62,280 nt of DNA from Rhodocyclales bacterium (GTDB lineage Bacteria > Pseudomonadota > Gammaproteobacteria > Burkholderiales > Rhodocyclaceae): assembly GCA_016235765.1 (NCBI GenBank), contig JACRIZ010000091.1, positions 1 through 62,280 of the forward strand, given 5' to 3'. Numbering within the stretch: the stretch's first letter is position 1; each line of letters starts with the position of its first letter. Position numbers and translations under genes: made by a program. The notes beneath the pieces were generated by a model that ran no database searches, was not told the DNA's origin, and worked only from the letters and a program-made list of their open reading frames with translations. Positions 25,355 through 34,046 of this stretch are shown in pieces.

Positions 25355-27628
25355 TCACACCACCAACCCAACCGGCTCCATCTCCTCCCCCTGCTTCAGC
25401 ACGCGCCCGATGCGCGCCGCCATCGGATAACCCAATCCACGCAGTTCAGCGACACAAGCCTCCGCCGCAGCAGCCGGCACGCTGGCCAGTAGCCCACCGG
25501 CGGTTTGCGGGTCGAAGAGCAGCGGGTAGTTGGGGTGCTGCAGCGCGGCGGCCTGGTTTTTGAGGGCGCGGCGCAGGCGCAGGTTGGCGGGCTGCAGGGA
25601 ACTCAGGACGCCGGCGGCGACGGTTTCGGCGGCGCCTTCGAGGACGGGCAGGCGGGCGAGTTCGAGTTCGGCGTCGACGCCCGAGGGGCGCGTCATTTCG
25701 ACCAGGTGGCCGAGCAGGCCGAAGCCGGTGAGGTCGGTGCAGGCGGTGGCGCCGTGGGCGACCAGGCAGGGCACGGCGGCGCGGTTGGAGACCTGCATCG
25801 AGGCGAGCGCCGCGTCGATCCAGCGGCCGCGTGCCTTCAACTGCGCGTGGGCGGCGAACAGCGTGCCGGTGCCGATGGGCTTGGTCAGGATCAGCACGTC
25901 GCCGGGGCGCATGCCGCCCTTGCGCATCACGCTGGCCAAGCCTTCATCGACCAGGCCGTTGATGGCGAAGCCGAGCGCCAGCTCCCGGCCTTCGCCGGTG
26001 TGGCCGCCGACCAGCGCGCAGCCGGCCTCGTTCAGCACCGACACGGCACCGGCCATCAGTTGGAAGACAGTGTCCTCGACCTTGCTTTCCAGGCCGGGCG
26101 GCACCGTGGCGATGGCGGTGGCCGACTGCGCCTCGCCGCCCATGGCGAAGATGTCGCCCAGCGCATGGTTGGCGGCGATGCGGCCGAACAGCCAGGGGTC
26201 GTCGATGAAGGCGCGGAAGAAATCGACGGTGTGCACCAGCGCCTTGCCCGGCGGAATGCGCAGCACCGCGGCATCGTCGGGCGCGGCGAGGCCGATCAGC
26301 ACGTCGTCGCGCGCCACCGGCTGCACGCGCGCCAGCGCCCGCGACAGCACCGTCGCGCCGACCTTGGCGCCGCAGCCGCCGCAGCGCATGGCGATGGCGG
26401 AGATGGCCTGCGTCTGCTCGGCTTCGTCGAGCGGAATCGTCTCGCCGGCCGGCGGCGCCTTGGTCATCTGCATCAGCTCGGTGAACTTGCGCATGAAACG
26501 GCGGTCGATGCGGTCCTTCCAGGTCCAGACCCAATCGCCGCGCACATAGAACACGCCGCGCGAGGCGACGGCATGCCGGTCGCCGGTGCTGATCAGCGCC
26601 AGCCAGCGCCGCTGCGGCCGGTAGCGCACCAAGGGCTGGCGCGTCAGCGTGCGGCGCAGGTTCTCGGCCAGCGGTTTGGCCATGCGCACGGCGAAGACGC
26701 CCGCCTTCTCCAGCGGCTGGCCGACCATGGCGGCGCAATCGCCGGCGGCGAAGACCAGCGGATCGGTTTCGCTTTGCAGGGTGTCGCGCACGCGGATGAA
26801 GCCCGCCTCGTCGAGCGCCAGCCCGGTGTCGCGCAGCCAGGCCGCGCCGCCGGCCTGGGTGACCCAGACGATCTCGTCGGCGGCCAGCGATTCGCCGCCC
26901 TGGGTCTGCAGGCGGCCGACCGAGACCTGGGCGACCTCGGCGCCGCGATGCACGACCACGCCGCGCTCGGCCAGCACCGTCTCGAAGGCGTGGCGCACCA
27001 TGGCGTTGTGGGTGGGCAGGATCTGCGGCTCGGCGGAAAACAGGTGGCAGCGCAGTTCGTCGGGATTGCGGCCGAGGGCGGCGAGTTCCCGGCGCAGCCG
27101 GTATTGCATGGCCAGCATCAGCTCGACGCCGCCGGCGCCGGCGCCGACCACGGCGAGGGTGGTGGTGCCGGCATGGCGGCGGACGCGCTCGAGCAGCGCC
27201 AGCCAGCGTTCGTTGAAGCGGCGGATCGGCTTCACCGGCACGACGTAGAGCGCGGCGCCGGCCACGGCATCGAGCCGCGGCGTCGAGCCGATGTTGATCG
27301 ACAGCACGTCGTAGGGCAGCGGCGGGCGGTCGCGGCACAGCACCGTGCGCGCGTCGCGGTCGATGCCGACCACTTCGTCGCGGCAGTAGCGCGCGCCGGC
27401 AAATTCGGCCAGGCGGCGCAGGTCGATGTGCACCTCGTCGAAACCGTAGTGGCCGGCGATGTAGCCGGGCAGCATGCCCGAGTAGGGCGTGTCGGTGTCG
27501 GTGCAGATCACCGTCAGGCGCACGCCGGGCAACGGGCGCATGGCGAACATGTGCAGCACGCCGACGTGGCTATGGCCGCCGCCGATCAGGACGATGTCGC
27601 GCAGTACGGGCGTGGCGGCGGCCTGCAT
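25355..27628 (-). CDS. selD: NADH-dehydrogenase-like flavoprotein fused to selenophosphate synthase SelD
   Basis: This 757-residue bifunctional protein has, in residues 1 to about 375, a type II NADH dehydrogenase-like FAD/NAD domain (IVLIGGGHSHVGVL, LAVVGAGAGGVELML, VFAAGDCAAM). From about 400 on it is SelD, which makes selenophosphate from selenide and ATP. The SelD active site reads CGGCGAKV: Cys419 and Lys422 match the catalytic Cys17/Lys20 of E. coli, while the second Cys (E. coli Cys19) is Ala421. Later SelD motifs (GDIFAMGG, VGGHTGEG, LTGFGLLGHL, FDPQTAGGLL) are intact. It starts directly after the senB stop codon, so here it is the selenophosphate source (SenC role) for selenoneine. 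No other selenium gene (selA/selB) is in the window. Confidence 0.93.
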   Translation of the reverse strand: MQAAATPVLRDIVLIGGGHSHVGVLHMFAMRPLPGVRLTVICTDTDTPYSGMLPGYIAGHYGFDEVHIDLRRLAEFAGARYCRDEVVGIDRDARTVLCRDRPPLPYDVLSINIGSTPRLDAVAGAALYVVPVKPIRRFNERWLALLERVRRHAGTTTLAVVGAGAGGVELMLAMQYRLRRELAALGRNPDELRCHLFSAEPQILPTHNAMVRHAFETVLAERGVVVHRGAEVAQVSVGRLQTQGGESLAADEIVWVTQAGGAAWLRDTGLALDEAGFIRVRDTLQSETDPLVFAAGDCAAMVGQPLEKAGVFAVRMAKPLAENLRRTLTRQPLVRYRPQRRWLALISTGDRHAVASRGVFYVRGDWVWTWKDRIDRRFMRKFTELMQMTKAPPAGETIPLDEAEQTQAISAIAMRCGGCGAKVGATVLSRALARVQPVARDDVLIGLAAPDDAAVLRIPPGKALVHTVDFFRAFIDDPWLFGRIAANHALGDIFAMGGEAQSATAIATVPPGLESKVEDTVFQLMAGAVSVLNEAGCALVGGHTGEGRELALGFAINGLVDEGLASVMRKGGMRPGDVLILTKPIGTGTLFAAHAQLKARGRWIDAALASMQVSNRAAVPCLVAHGATACTDLTGFGLLGHLVEMTRPSGVDAELELARLPVLEGAAETVAAGVLSSLQPANLRLRRALKNQAAALQHPNYPLLFDPQTAGGLLASVPAAAAEACVAELRGLGYPMAARIGRVLKQGEEMEPVGLVV

Positions 27629-28624
27629 TCAACGGGCTCCCAGCAGGTCATGGACGAGTTGCCGCACGGCGGCCCGCTCGGCGGCGGGCGCGAAGAGCGG
27701 CGCGCGGCGCGCGCATTGCGCGGCGAGCTGCGCCAGCAGGTTCGGGGTGGCGTATTGCGACGACTGACTTTCGCGGCAGCGCGCGAGCAGCGCGGCCAGC
27801 GCCGCGGCGTCGTTCCACTCGAAGTAGCCGCCGTAGTCCGCGCCGAGCATGCCGACGTTGCCGTCGATGCGCGAGGCCAGCACGGGCGTGCCGCCGGCGA
27901 TGGCCTCCATGACCACGTGGGCGCCGCCCTCGATGCGGCTGGCGTGGACCAGCACGTGGGCGCGCTGCATGCGGCGCCGCACCGCCTCGTGCGGCAGACC
28001 GCCCAGCCAGCGGTAGTTGGGCGCGGCGGCCATAGTGGCGCGCGCCGCTTCGCCCAGCGCCGGGTCGAGCACCGCGCCGACGTGGTCGATGCGGATGTCG
28101 CGCCGGTCGGCCAGCAGCCGCGCGGCGGCATAGAGCGTGGCGGGCGACTTCTCCTCGCGCAGGTGGCCGACCATCAGGGCGCGTAACTGGCGCGGCGACT
28201 TCGCCAGCGCCTGCCGCGCGGTGGTGGACTGGAAGATGACGCGCGCCTTGGCGCGCACCGCTTCCGGCAGCGCCAGCGGGCCGCGCTCCTGCAGCACCAC
28301 CAGCACCCGGGCCAGCGCCAGCGAGCGCTGCGCCGCAGCGTCGGCCTGGATGTCGCGATAGAGGTCGGTGCCGGTCAGCACCAGCGCCGCACCGCGTTCC
28401 GGATGCGCGTCGGCCCAGGCGGCGATGGCCGCGGCGGAGCGGCGAGCGTGCAGCGCGATCATCGCCGCGTCGCCCCGGTACAGCGCGTCGGGCCATTGTT
28501 TGACCAGGCGCACCGTGAATTCCCCCGCCAGGTGCTGCTGCCAGCGGCGCGCCGTCCGCCAGTTGCCGTTGTTGTCGTCACGCAGCGCCGGCGTGACGAT
28601 CACTATCTGGCGTGTCTGGGGCAT
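27629..28624 (-). CDS. senB: Selenosugar synthase-like glycosyltransferase SenB
   Basis: This 331-residue GT-B (family 4-type) glycosyltransferase-like protein starts IVIVTPALRDDNNGNWRTARRW, the signature start of SenB. It carries VLTGTDLYRDI, LMVGHLREEKSP and the donor-site HASRIEGGAHVVMEAI. SenB couples selenophosphate to a UDP-sugar to give a selenosugar, the first reported C-Se bond-forming step of selenoneine synthesis. It lies immediately before the selD fusion with no gap and divergent from senA with about 35 bases between. The ATG at 28624 is preferred; an in-frame ATG at 28642 would overlap the senA leader. Confidence 0.9.
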   Translation of the reverse strand: MPQTRQIVIVTPALRDDNNGNWRTARRWQQHLAGEFTVRLVKQWPDALYRGDAAMIALHARRSAAAIAAWADAHPERGAALVLTGTDLYRDIQADAAAQRSLALARVLVVLQERGPLALPEAVRAKARVIFQSTTARQALAKSPRQLRALMVGHLREEKSPATLYAAARLLADRRDIRIDHVGAVLDPALGEAARATMAAAPNYRWLGGLPHEAVRRRMQRAHVLVHASRIEGGAHVVMEAIAGGTPVLASRIDGNVGMLGADYGGYFEWNDAAALAALLARCRESQSSQYATPNLLAQLAAQCARRAPLFAPAAERAAVRQLVHDLLGAR

Positions 28625-28659
28625 ACTGGCAAGCCTATTCATACGTCAAGGGGGCCACC

Positions 28660-29811
28660 ATGGACATCACCCCGGCCATCGCGGCGCGCACCGGCCGCCG
28701 CGACGTTCTCGCAGCGGGCATCCGCGCCGCCCGCCAACGCACGCTCGGCCTGCTCGACACCTATGTCGCGAAGCTCGGCGAGGAACTGCGCGTCCCCTAC
28801 TCCGCCCAGCTCAACCCGCCGCTCTGGGAAGTCGGGCACGTCGCCTGGTTCTACGACGTCTGGCTCGCGCGCAGCCGCCAGCGGCGCCTGGGCCTGGCCT
28901 GCGACCCCGACCACGAGCGCCCGGTGGGTCGCCTGGCCAACGCCGACGCGCTCTACAACTCCAGCCTGGTCAAGCACACGATCCGCTGGAGCCTGCCGCT
29001 GCCCGACCTCGCGGCGACGCGCGCCTACCTCGCCGACAGCCTGGCCGAGACGCTGGCGCTGCTGGCCGGCGAACCGGAGACGCCGGAAGCGCTGTACTTC
29101 TACCGGCTGTCGCTGTTCCACGAGGACATGCACGCCGAGGCCGCCACCTACATGGCGCAGGCGCTCGACATTCCGCTGCCCGCGCCGCTGCGGCCCGCCG
29201 AGCGTGCGCTGCCGGCGGCCACTGACCTCGCCCTGCCGGCGACCATCTGGCGGCTCGGCTACGACCAGCCCGGCTTCGCCTTCGACAACGAGCTGCTGCC
29301 CCACGACGTCAAGCTCGATGCCTTCGCCATCGACAGCACGGCGGTGAGCTGGCGGCGCTTCCTGCCCGCCATGGAGGCCGGCGCGGTGAACATCCCGCGT
29401 TACCTGCGCCAGCGCGGCGGTGCGTGGCAGGCGCTGCGCTACGGCAGTTGGGAAGCGCTGAACCTCGATGTCGCCGCCCTGCACCTGACCTGGGACGAGG
29501 CGCAGGCCTGGTGCGCCTGGGCCGGGCGTCGGCTGCCAAGCGAGGCGGAATGGGAGTACGCAGCAATGACGGCGCCGGGCTTCGACTGGGGCGACGCCTG
29601 GGAATGGACGGCCAGCCGCTTCGCGCCCTTCGACGGCTTCGTCGCCCATCCCTACCGCGACTATTCGCGCTTCGGCTTCGAGGAGCATCGCTACGTGCTG
29701 AAGGGCGCCGGCCGCGCCACCGCGCCGCGCATGGCGCATCCCCGCTACCGCAACTTCTTCACCGTCGAGCGCAACGACATCCATACCGGCTTTCGCAGCT
29801 GCGCCTTGTAG
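28660..29811 (+). CDS. senA: Selenoneine synthase SenA (EgtB-like)
   Basis: This 383-residue non-heme iron enzyme has an N-terminal DinB-like domain with the iron-binding His set (VGHVAWFYD, then HEDMHAEA), and a C-terminal formylglycine-generating-enzyme-like domain (AIDSTAVSWRRFLPAM ... LPSEAEWEYAA ... NDIHTGFRSC). This is the EgtB layout, but context with senB and selD marks it as SenA, which joins a selenosugar to hercynine by oxidative C-Se bond formation. Start ATG at 28660 after AAGGGGG. It diverges from senB and converges on egtD, which supplies hercynine. Confidence 0.9.
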   Translation: MDITPAIAARTGRRDVLAAGIRAARQRTLGLLDTYVAKLGEELRVPYSAQLNPPLWEVGHVAWFYDVWLARSRQRRLGLACDPDHERPVGRLANADALYNSSLVKHTIRWSLPLPDLAATRAYLADSLAETLALLAGEPETPEALYFYRLSLFHEDMHAEAATYMAQALDIPLPAPLRPAERALPAATDLALPATIWRLGYDQPGFAFDNELLPHDVKLDAFAIDSTAVSWRRFLPAMEAGAVNIPRYLRQRGGAWQALRYGSWEALNLDVAALHLTWDEAQAWCAWAGRRLPSEAEWEYAAMTAPGFDWGDAWEWTASRFAPFDGFVAHPYRDYSRFGFEEHRYVLKGAGRATAPRMAHPRYRNFFTVERNDIHTGFRSCAL

Positions 29812-29853
29812 CGGAAAGTCAGCCATGGCGATGCGCCTCGTCATGGCCCCGGC

Positions 29854-30804
29854 TCAGGCAAACGCGGCGAACACCGCGAACCACTGGCCGGCGTCGGTCC
29901 AGCGCCGCAGGCGCGTGAAGCCGGCGCGCTCCAGCAGCGCGGCGAAGTCGTCGCTGCGCCACTTGTAGGAATTCTCGGTGTGCATGCGCTCGCCGGCCGC
30001 GAAGCGCCGCTCGCCGCCGACCCAGCTCACCCCCAGGTCGCAGAGCGCTTCGAGGTGCATTTCGATGCGTGAAGCTTTGGCATTGAAGAAGGCCACATGC
30101 CGCCACTCGTCCACCTCGAAGTCGGTGCCGGCCAGGCGGTTCAGGTGCAGCAGCATGTTGCGATTGAAGGCGGCGGTGACGCCGAGCGGGTCGTCGTAGG
30201 CCGGCTCGAGGATCTCGACCGGCTTCAGCAGGTCGACGCCGATCAGCAGCGCACCGCCCCGGCAGGCGGCATGCGCCTGGCGCAGGAAGGCCTGCGCCTC
30301 CTCGGGCGTGAAGTTGCCGATGCTCGAGCCGGGATAGAAGAGCGTCAGCGGCCCGTCGCCGACCTCGGCAGGCAGGCGCAGCTCGGTGGAGAAATCGAGC
30401 CCGACGCCGAGCATGTCCATCGCCGGATGCTGGCGCTGCAGGTTCTCAAGCGAGGTGCGCAGGTAGCCGGCCGAAATGTCCACGGCGACGTAGCGCTGCA
30501 CCTGGAAGGCGTCGAACAGGCGCGCGGCCTTTTCGCAATTGCCGGCGCCGAGGTCGACCAGCGTCGCCACCGGGCCGAGCGCGACGGCCATGGCCGCCGA
30601 CTCCCGGCTGAAGATGGCCGCCTCGGTGCGGGTCGGGTAGTACTCGGGCAATTCGGTGATGGCGGCGAACAGGCGCGAGCCGAGCGCGTCGTAGAGGTAC
30701 TTGGGCGCGATGCGCGCCGTCGGCGCGCTGAGCCCCGCCAGCAGCTCCCGGCGGATGGCCGCCGGATCGTCGCGGGCGATCTGGATCAGGCGCGGGGTCT
30801 TCAT
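29854..30804 (-). CDS. egtD: L-histidine N-alpha-methyltransferase EgtD
   Basis: This 316-residue SAM-dependent enzyme trimethylates histidine to hercynine. Visible motifs: YPTRTEAAIF and LVDLGAGNCEKAARL (SAM binding), LFYPGSSIGNF, and LIGVDLLKP, with FNRNMLLHLNRLAGTDF further on. It is the last gene of a VTT / ATP-grasp / EgtD operon with ATGA overlaps, and its hercynine is needed by SenA, encoded 43 bases away on the other strand. No egtB or egtC occurs in the window, so hercynine may feed selenoneine only, or also whatever the ATP-grasp enzyme makes. Confidence 0.93.
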   Translation of the reverse strand: MKTPRLIQIARDDPAAIRRELLAGLSAPTARIAPKYLYDALGSRLFAAITELPEYYPTRTEAAIFSRESAAMAVALGPVATLVDLGAGNCEKAARLFDAFQVQRYVAVDISAGYLRTSLENLQRQHPAMDMLGVGLDFSTELRLPAEVGDGPLTLFYPGSSIGNFTPEEAQAFLRQAHAACRGGALLIGVDLLKPVEILEPAYDDPLGVTAAFNRNMLLHLNRLAGTDFEVDEWRHVAFFNAKASRIEMHLEALCDLGVSWVGGERRFAAGERMHTENSYKWRSDDFAALLERAGFTRLRRWTDAGQWFAVFAAFA

Positions 30805-32138
30805 GCGGCGGTCTCCAGGGAAATCGCCGGCAGCGGCAGGGCGGCGATCGCCGGCTCGTGATGCACATAGGGCACTGGCCAGCCGAGGATGCGGCTCGCC
30901 TCTTCGCAACGCGCCCGGAGGTCGTGGCCGTCGCGCCCGCCGAGATGCAGGATGCCGTAGCGGTAGCTGTCCAGCCACTTGAAGTCGCGGGCGACCTGCC
31001 CGGGCGACTTGGGGAAGTCGAACAGCATGGCGTCGGCGAAGCGCCGCCTGACTTCGTGCCGGCGCTCGACTGCCGGCATGGGCGGCCGCGCGGCGGGATC
31101 GAAGCTGCGATAGACGAAGCTCGCCGCCGCGCCTGCGCTCGGCTGCGCGCGCGGCAGCGCCGCCGGATCGCGGCCGTGGGCCAGCTCCAGGGCGACGCGG
31201 TGCAGGTCGACGCCGTCGACGCGCAGGTAGAGGTCGGAGAACTGCGAGGCCATGCGCGGGTTGAACTCGATCACGGTCAGTCGATCGTGCGCGGCGTCGT
31301 AGAAGAACTCCATGTTGAACAGGCCGTGCGTGAAGCCGACTGCGGCCAGGAAGCGGCGCGCCACGGCCAGCGCCCGCGCCCGGCCGGCATCGGGAATCGC
31401 GCAGGGATAGTCGAAGCGCATGAAGGCCTGGGTGCCCGGATACATGACCGACTCGACGATGCCCAGCGCGCGCAGCTCGCCGGCGAAGACATAGCCGTCG
31501 AGGTTGTATTGATGCGCATTGGCCGGCTGCTCGAGCAGCATGCGGTGGGCACTGCCGGCGTCGGGCAGGCGGATGCGGGCGATGCGCTCGAAGGGCTCGA
31601 CCAGGTGGCGGATCACCCACAGTTCCCAGGCGCTGAAGCGCACCAGGGCGGAGAGCTCGTCGCGATTGCGCACCGTGCGCGCCAGCACCGAGAAGGCCGC
31701 CTTGACCGGCTTGACGAACACCGGGTAGGCGATGTCGTGCGGCACCGGCTCGCCGTAGCGCGAGGCGAGCAGTTCGAAGCCGGTGTTGGCCTCGGGCGCG
31801 ACGCGCTGCAGCACCCGGCGCGCATGCAGCTTGTGCTGGCAGGCCAGCACCGCCGCCACCGGCGTGCCCGGCCAGCCCATGCGTTCGGCGAGCAGCGCGG
31901 CGGCCAGGGCGCCGAACTGCTCGTGGTTCGAGGTCACCGCCTGCCAGCCCTTGCGCCTGGCTTTGGCGGCCAGCCGGTCGACGAAGCGCTGCAGGTCGAA
32001 GTTGATCAGACGGGCGTTGCTGGGAAAACTGAACAGGTCGAAGCCGACGCTGTCGGTGGGGAACTCGCGCGCCCAGCGCCCGTAGCCCGCCTGGTCCCAG
32101 TCGTAGTTGAACAGTACCAGGCTGCGGCCTTCCTTCAT
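30801..32138 (-). CDS. ATP-grasp ligase coupled to EgtD
   Basis: This 445-residue protein has an ATP-grasp core: KLHARRVL near residue 115, the AYPVFVKPVKAAFS lysine segment, NAHQYNLDGYVFAGEL, and the metal-binding TVIEFNPRMASQFSDLY. The N-terminal 100 residues (SLVLFNYDWDQAGYGRW) are a pre-ATP-grasp domain. Such enzymes join a carboxylate to an amine or similar nucleophile through an acyl phosphate. It starts with an ATGA overlap with the VTT gene and ends with the same overlap with egtD, so the three are tightly coupled. I infer that it modifies hercynine or a related betaine, or an amino-acid conjugate of it; no family name is known to me. Confidence 0.8.
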   Translation of the reverse strand: MKEGRSLVLFNYDWDQAGYGRWAREFPTDSVGFDLFSFPSNARLINFDLQRFVDRLAAKARRKGWQAVTSNHEQFGALAAALLAERMGWPGTPVAAVLACQHKLHARRVLQRVAPEANTGFELLASRYGEPVPHDIAYPVFVKPVKAAFSVLARTVRNRDELSALVRFSAWELWVIRHLVEPFERIARIRLPDAGSAHRMLLEQPANAHQYNLDGYVFAGELRALGIVESVMYPGTQAFMRFDYPCAIPDAGRARALAVARRFLAAVGFTHGLFNMEFFYDAAHDRLTVIEFNPRMASQFSDLYLRVDGVDLHRVALELAHGRDPAALPRAQPSAGAAASFVYRSFDPAARPPMPAVERRHEVRRRFADAMLFDFPKSPGQVARDFKWLDSYRYGILHLGGRDGHDLRARCEEASRILGWPVPYVHHEPAIAALPLPAISLETAA

Positions 32139-32866
32139 GCACGCGCCTCCGGCCGGCGCGGCCAGACGCGGCGCGCGGCCTTGAACAGCCACGGCAGCAG
32201 CGCCACGGCGGCGAGCGAGAGCAGCACGCCCGGCGACAGGAGGTCGGCGAAGGCCTCGGCCCGGCCGATCTCGGCACCGGCATTGACGTACACGAAAGTG
32301 CTGGCCAGCATGCCGGCAAAGCTGACCCAGGCGAAGGTCCAGCCGTTCATGGTGCTGAGGCCGGCGGCGACGTTGGTGATGGCGAAGGGTACCACCGGCA
32401 GCACGCGCAGGCTGAACAAATAGGCAGCGCCAGCGGCGGCGATGCGGCCATCGATGGCGTAGAGGCGCCGGCCCAGCTTCCGCTGCGCCAGCGGCCGCAG
32501 GAAATGGCGCGCGGCCAGCATGCTGGCGCTGGCGCCGGCGGTACAGCCGGTCAGGCAGAGCAGCGTGCCGGCCCACGGGCCGTAAGCGGCCCCAGCCACC
32601 AGCATCAGCATGGACGAGCCGGGCACCGCCAGCATGGCCAGCAGGGCGTGCAGCAGCAGGACCGCTGCCGCCGCGGTGAGCGGATGGCCCTGCACCAGCG
32701 CCAGCAGTTCGGCGTGATGTTCGCGCCAGCGCGCGAACAGCCAGGCGCCGACGCCGCTCGTGCCGGCCAGGCCCCAGCCGATGAGGCCGAGCGCCAGCAG
32801 CACGGCCAGCCACCACCAGGTGCGCGCAGGGTAAGGACCGGCCGGTGTCGAATCACGCAATGCCAT
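32135..32866 (-). CDS. TVP38/TMEM64-family (VTT domain) membrane protein
   Basis: This 243-residue integral membrane protein has six or so hydrophobic segments and the VTT-domain motifs LAVPGSSMLMLVAGAAYGPW and LRVLPVVPFAITNVAAGLSTM. It is the first gene of the VTT / ATP-grasp / egtD operon, joined by a four-base overlap. The role of VTT proteins ranges from lipid scrambling to selenite/small-molecule uptake; here, transport of the precursor or product of the coupled enzymes is an inference. No ECF-type motif is found upstream, unlike the VTT genes at 10888 and 13741. Confidence 0.83.
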   Translation of the reverse strand: MALRDSTPAGPYPARTWWWLAVLLALGLIGWGLAGTSGVGAWLFARWREHHAELLALVQGHPLTAAAAVLLLHALLAMLAVPGSSMLMLVAGAAYGPWAGTLLCLTGCTAGASASMLAARHFLRPLAQRKLGRRLYAIDGRIAAAGAAYLFSLRVLPVVPFAITNVAAGLSTMNGWTFAWVSFAGMLASTFVYVNAGAEIGRAEAFADLLSPGVLLSLAAVALLPWLFKAARRVWPRRPEARA

Positions 32867-32940
32867 CGGGGTTTCAGTCGGCGATGAACATACTGCAGAG
32901 TAGCATTACTGTGGAATACGGCGAACTCCCGCCGGCGGCG

Positions 32941-33429
32941 CTACTGTCCCGTACCGAAGCGCCTGGCGAGCCAATGGTCGATGGAAAGCGCGCCGGGCCC
33001 CTTGGCGATCAGGTAAAGCAGCACCGCGGCCCAGACGCCGTGGGTGGGGTAGGCATCGGGATAGACGAAGACCTGGATGGTCAGGGTCATGGCCAGCAGC
33101 GCCAGCGCCGAGAAGCGCGTCGCCAGGCCGACCAGGATCAGCAGCGGGAACAGGTGCTCGGCGAAGGCGGCCAGCGGCGCGGCAAGTTCCGGCGGGATGA
33201 GCGGCAGGCGGAACTCGTCGCGGAACAGCTCGACCGCGGAGCCGGCGAGGCGCGGCGGGCCGAGGCTGAACTCGCCATTCACGATGTCGATGGCCAGGCC
33301 TTCGACCTTGGTCTGGCCGGACTTCCAGAACACGGCGGCGATGGAGAAGCGGCCGAGCAGCGCGATGAAGCCGTGCGGAATCCGGTCGAGGAGCGCGATG
33401 GGGCGCTTAATCAGGGCGGCGGCCTTCAT
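32941..33429 (-). CDS. DoxX-family membrane protein of the bufferin operon
   Basis: This 162-residue DoxX-family protein has four membrane helices (for example residues 22-42, 85-105, 108-130 and 135-150) and the DoxX motifs GRFSIAAVFWKSGQTK and FAEHLFPLLILVGLATRFSALALL. It is the last gene of an operon with the DUF2282, DUF692 and DUF2063 genes and overlaps the latter by four bases. DoxX proteins are regular partners in bufferin clusters; the exact role is not known. Confidence 0.88.
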   Translation of the reverse strand: MKAAALIKRPIALLDRIPHGFIALLGRFSIAAVFWKSGQTKVEGLAIDIVNGEFSLGPPRLAGSAVELFRDEFRLPLIPPELAAPLAAFAEHLFPLLILVGLATRFSALALLAMTLTIQVFVYPDAYPTHGVWAAVLLYLIAKGPGALSIDHWLARRFGTGQ

Positions 33430-34046
33430 GGCGCGTCCCCGATGCGCATGACCAGGACGTCGAGGCCTGTGCGCAGCACCAGCGCGACCTCGCCGACCGC
33501 CGGATCGATCCGCGCCAGCGCCGCATCGACGTCGTCGGCCTGATGCGCGGCCCACAGCGAAGCCACGGCATGGCGCGAGCAAAGCACGCGCGCGGCGGGA
33601 TGCAGGTCGAGCGTCGCCGGCGGCCGCAGGTCGGCGTCGGCCAGCAGTGGCGCGATGTCAGCGGTGCGGAGCGGCGCGGCGTCGGCGGCGTGATACACCT
33701 CGACGCGCATGAGTTCCAGCCGCGCGAGGTCCGGCAGATAAGGCAGGCCTGCAGCCGGCGCGAAGTCCTCGATGAACTCGGCGAAGCCGGCGCCGTAGTG
33801 CGCCATCACCGGCGAGGTCGGCGGCCGCAGGCGGACGAATTCGCGCGCCATGGCGCGGAAGAATTCGATGCCCACCATGGCCTGCACGACCGGATAGGTG
33901 TCGGCGAGGGCGTCAACGAGCGAGACGATGACGTTGTTGCGATGGACCGCGAAGCGCGGGCCGGGGTCTGAGCCGTTCCAGGCCCGCAGTCCCGGCGGGC
34001 AGTCGAAGTCCCGCGCCAGGAGGGCTTCAGCAAAGGCAGCATGCAT
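33426..34046 (-). CDS. bufC: DUF2063 partner protein (BufC/HvfC type)
   Basis: This 206-residue protein has the DUF2063 N-terminal domain: the start [38 protein letters not shown], and a C-terminal winged-helix-like part. It is the recognition partner that presents the precursor to the DUF692 oxidase in bufferin-type RiPP pathways. It overlaps the bufB end by 20 bases and the doxX start by four. Confidence 0.88.
   Translation of the reverse strand: MHAAFAEALLARDFDCPPGLRAWNGSDPGPRFAVHRNNVIVSLVDALADTYPVVQAMVGIEFFRAMAREFVRLRPPTSPVMAHYGAGFAEFIEDFAPAAGLPYLPDLARLELMRVEVYHAADAAPLRTADIAPLLADADLRPPATLDLHPAARVLCSRHAVASLWAAHQADDVDAALARIDPAVGEVALVLRTGLDVLVMRIGDAP

Noticed and set aside
25505-28186. Very long open frame (893 codons) antisense to selD/senB
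   Set aside because: It mirrors the GC-rich third codon positions of the two real genes on the other strand, has no domain and no ribosome site, and spans a gene boundary. It is a shadow frame.
28624-28660. SECIS or selenium-responsive RNA element between senB and senA
   Set aside because: The gap is only 35 bases, with no stable stem and no in-frame UGA in the genes around it that would need decoding.
28660-29811. Calling this gene EgtB (ergothioneine synthase)
   Set aside because: Domain order fits EgtB, but direct linkage with senB and a selD gene, with no egtC or egtA, favours SenA.
29813-29837. Possible degenerate repeat copy after senA
   Set aside because: GGAAAGTCAGCCATGGCG then ATGCGCC resembles the consensus but differs in the core; too weak to list as a feature.
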